Positions 62,537 to 64,000 of a DNA stretch of 64,000 nt are shown in pieces (within the stretch, counting starts at the first letter, position 1; each line of letters begins with the position of its first letter). The position numbers were made by a program, and so were the translations under genes. The notes below the pieces were generated by a model. The model saw only the letters and a list, made by a program, of their open reading frames with translations. It was not told the DNA's origin and ran no database searches. Origin of the DNA: G963665005 sp963665005 (lineage in GTDB: Bacteria; Bacillota; Clostridia; Christensenellales; SZUA-584); assembly GCA_963665005.2 (NCBI GenBank), contig CAXXTQ010000001.1:1984001-2048000 (forward strand), written 5' to 3'.

Positions 62537-62941
62537 ATGAGAAGAAATAAAAAAGGATTCACGTTAATAGAAACTATTATTGTACTATCGCTTGTAGCAG
62601 TAGTATCATTATTAATGTTTTCCTTTTTTGGGCAGGGATTCAATCTTTACACGACAGAAACAAAATCGGCCGACGAACAGATGAACATGAGACAGGTTTT
62701 GTCAGATATTACAAACAAGGCAAGAATAACCGCACCTGATTTGATAACATATGAACTGGGAGTGCTTAATGTTGACGATTATTCCTATACGCTTTCGGGA
62801 GAACAGATTATAAAAAACGGCGCGTTCCTTGCAAGCGGAATAAGCGAGTTCAATGTCAGCATAGCTAACGGCGTGCTTGAGATAGGCCTTGTTAACACGG
62901 CCAACAACAGCTTATCCACTTCCCTCTCTCTAGCGCAGTAA
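62537..62941 (+). CDS. minor prepilin B
   Basis: 134 residues from MRRNKKG, the ATG at 62537 being the first after the stop of minor prepilin A. KKG|FTLIETIIVLSLVAVVSLLMF is a standard prepilin helix with Glu5. C-terminal part about 100 residues, beta-rich, without Cys. Its size and place between A and the last gene fit a PilW or PilV-like minor pilin. The upstream frame from 62480 overlaps the previous gene and is not the start. Confidence 0.8.
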   Translation: MRRNKKGFTLIETIIVLSLVAVVSLLMFSFFGQGFNLYTTETKSADEQMNMRQVLSDITNKARITAPDLITYELGVLNVDDYSYTLSGEQIIKNGAFLASGISEFNVSIANGVLEIGLVNTANNSLSTSLSLAQ

Positions 62942-62953
62942 AGCGGTGATTAT

Positions 62954-64000
62954 ATGTTTCATTTAAAAAACGGGGAAAATCGAATTATAAATTGTATCAG
63001 GAAAATTGACGGAGCTGCAATAGTCATGGCGCTTGTTGTTATGACAATACTTATCGTCCTTGGTTTGTCTCTTGCGACTTTATCTATGGGCACTCTAAAA
63101 AATAACCTTGAAGATGCTGAAAACAACGGTACTTATTACGCCGCGGAAGCGGGAGTAAACAGCGCAATAGAACAAATAAAGTATGAGACATCCAAATACT
63201 ATTCCGCTATGCTCGAATCGTCCGGCAATGCGTACAAAGCTTTGTACAATGATTTTTTCAATGGTATTAAGAGAAATTCAGAGCAGTATTTTTCTGAGCC
63301 TGTAATAGCGAATATAATAACAACTACAACATTTGCTACCGGAACTTTCGACCCTATCGAGAGCCTTTGCGAATATATCGTTTCATGTAAAGCAACTTCT
63401 CCAGACGGTTCGGGATACATTATAAACGGCAAAGTTTATATCAAAAAAGTCGATGTAGTCGTTTCAGAGCTTTACGACTGGCTTTCGGGCGGAGCGGCCA
63501 TAAAATCGGGCGGGACGCTCGACCTGGAATCAAAAAACAGTGTTAACGTCACCGGCGGCGATGTTTTAGTCGCAGATTTAACCTACGAAGACAAGAATGA
63601 TAATCCATATACTATTACAGACGGAGAGGTGACTATAGATTCAAATGTCGGGCTGACTATGATAGATAAGCTTTCTTATCCTTCGTTTACCGATCCGACA
63701 ATGACAGATATAGATTTACATATAACTGCAAGCAATGATACAATTGACTGGGATAATTTAGGGCCAGTACCGATCGGAGTTACTACTGACGAAGGAATAG
63801 CTTTGCATTTTTCATCATGCACTATACCTGACGGCATTGTACATGTGAAAGGCGATGTCACTATAACCGATTGTGTTGTAGATGCAGACATATATTGCGA
63901 CGGCAATCTGAAAATTGATAATACATACAGCTTTACAGGAGACATTTACTGCAGAGGTAATGTCGATATAGTCAATTCGCATATAAACAGCGATATCTAT
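62954..64000 (+). CDS. PilX-like minor pilin / surface protein, cut by window edge
   Basis: 349 codons are visible, to the window end. The ATG at 62954 follows the previous gene by 12 bases, with GCGGTGATT before it. N-terminal hydrophobic helix (GAAIVMALVVMTILIVLGLSLATLS) of PilX type, where Glu5 is replaced, then a Gly/Asp/Thr-rich domain with repeated DLESKNSVNVTGGDV and DIYCDG patterns that look like a right-handed beta helix. PilX-like proteins of Clostridia often carry such large tips. The stop lies outside the window. Confidence 0.75.
   Translation, partial: MFHLKNGENRIINCIRKIDGAAIVMALVVMTILIVLGLSLATLSMGTLKNNLEDAENNGTYYAAEAGVNSAIEQIKYETSKYYSAMLESSGNAYKALYNDFFNGIKRNSEQYFSEPVIANIITTTTFATGTFDPIESLCEYIVSCKATSPDGSGYIINGKVYIKKVDVVVSELYDWLSGGAAIKSGGTLDLESKNSVNVTGGDVLVADLTYEDKNDNPYTITDGEVTIDSNVGLTMIDKLSYPSFTDPTMTDIDLHITASNDTIDWDNLGPVPIGVTTDEGIALHFSSCTIPDGIVHVKGDVTITDCVVDADIYCDGNLKIDNTYSFTGDIYCRGNVDIVNSHINSDIY

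Noticed and set aside
1..64000. CRISPR array, tRNA or rRNA genes
   Set aside because: No regularly spaced short repeats and no tRNA-like cloverleaf or rRNA sequence was noticed on reading; a tRNA search tool would be needed to be certain.

Overview
The window looks like a chromosomal contig from an anaerobic, low-to-medium GC member of the Bacillota (class Clostridia or close). The pointers are strong AGGAGG-type ribosome binding sites before most genes, a T-box leader before valS, GTG and TTG starts, a PPi-type phosphofructokinase and a Gram-positive type IV pilus operon. No rRNA, tRNA or CRISPR array was seen. I cannot name a genus from the sequence alone.

Layout. (1) 1-17.5 kb, all genes on the minus strand: a paralog-rich, partly decaying accessory region. 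It holds small lipoproteins, two membrane Ser/Thr kinases, BspA-type leucine-rich-repeat proteins, HEAT-repeat proteins, two eight-helix membrane proteins and three zinc-ribbon membrane proteins. A module of the form HTH regulator - kinase - (LRR/HEAT) - 8TM - Zn-ribbon TM is present twice in tandem. The second copy is eroded and its HTH gene is reduced to a C-terminal stub. The two kinases share a 233-nt identical tract, and a 19-nt perfect palindrome sits beside them three times. Several genes here carry in-frame TGA codons or frameshifts. (2) 17.6-26.9 kb: remnants of a mobile element, then an island bounded by ~265-bp direct repeats whose edges copy the last 12 bp of guaA. The guaA 3' end is a known integration hotspot. 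Cargo is a 1808-residue surface protein, a small Cys-rich protein, a 4TM protein and a regulator with HTH domains at both ends. (3) 26.9-53.7 kb: core metabolism and maintenance, mostly minus strand. Genes are guaA, guaB, a fructokinase, a HEAT-fused RNA-type methyltransferase, murG, a diguanylate cyclase, uvrB-uvrA, PPi-PFK, a 2-oxoacid dehydrogenase complex (fused E1, E3, E2), folC and valS with its T-box. (4) 53.7-56.3 kb: a PrsW-like protease, a DUF3810-like zinc-peptidase membrane protein and a lipoprotein. (5) 56.4 kb to the end, plus strand: a type IV pilus operon, pilB-pilT-pilC-pilin-pilD-three minor pilin genes, the last one cut by the window edge.

How it fits together. The core block is a set of ordinary operons: GMP synthesis, the 2-oxoacid dehydrogenase complex, valS-folC with ATGA coupling, and uvrBA. 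The pilus operon is complete enough to build a retractable pilus. The most unusual part is the kinase region. An XRE-type regulator, transmembrane kinases and several apparently cytosolic repeat scaffolds are combined with paired membrane proteins of unknown function, which looks like a duplicating phospho-signalling system. No function can be proved from the sequence.
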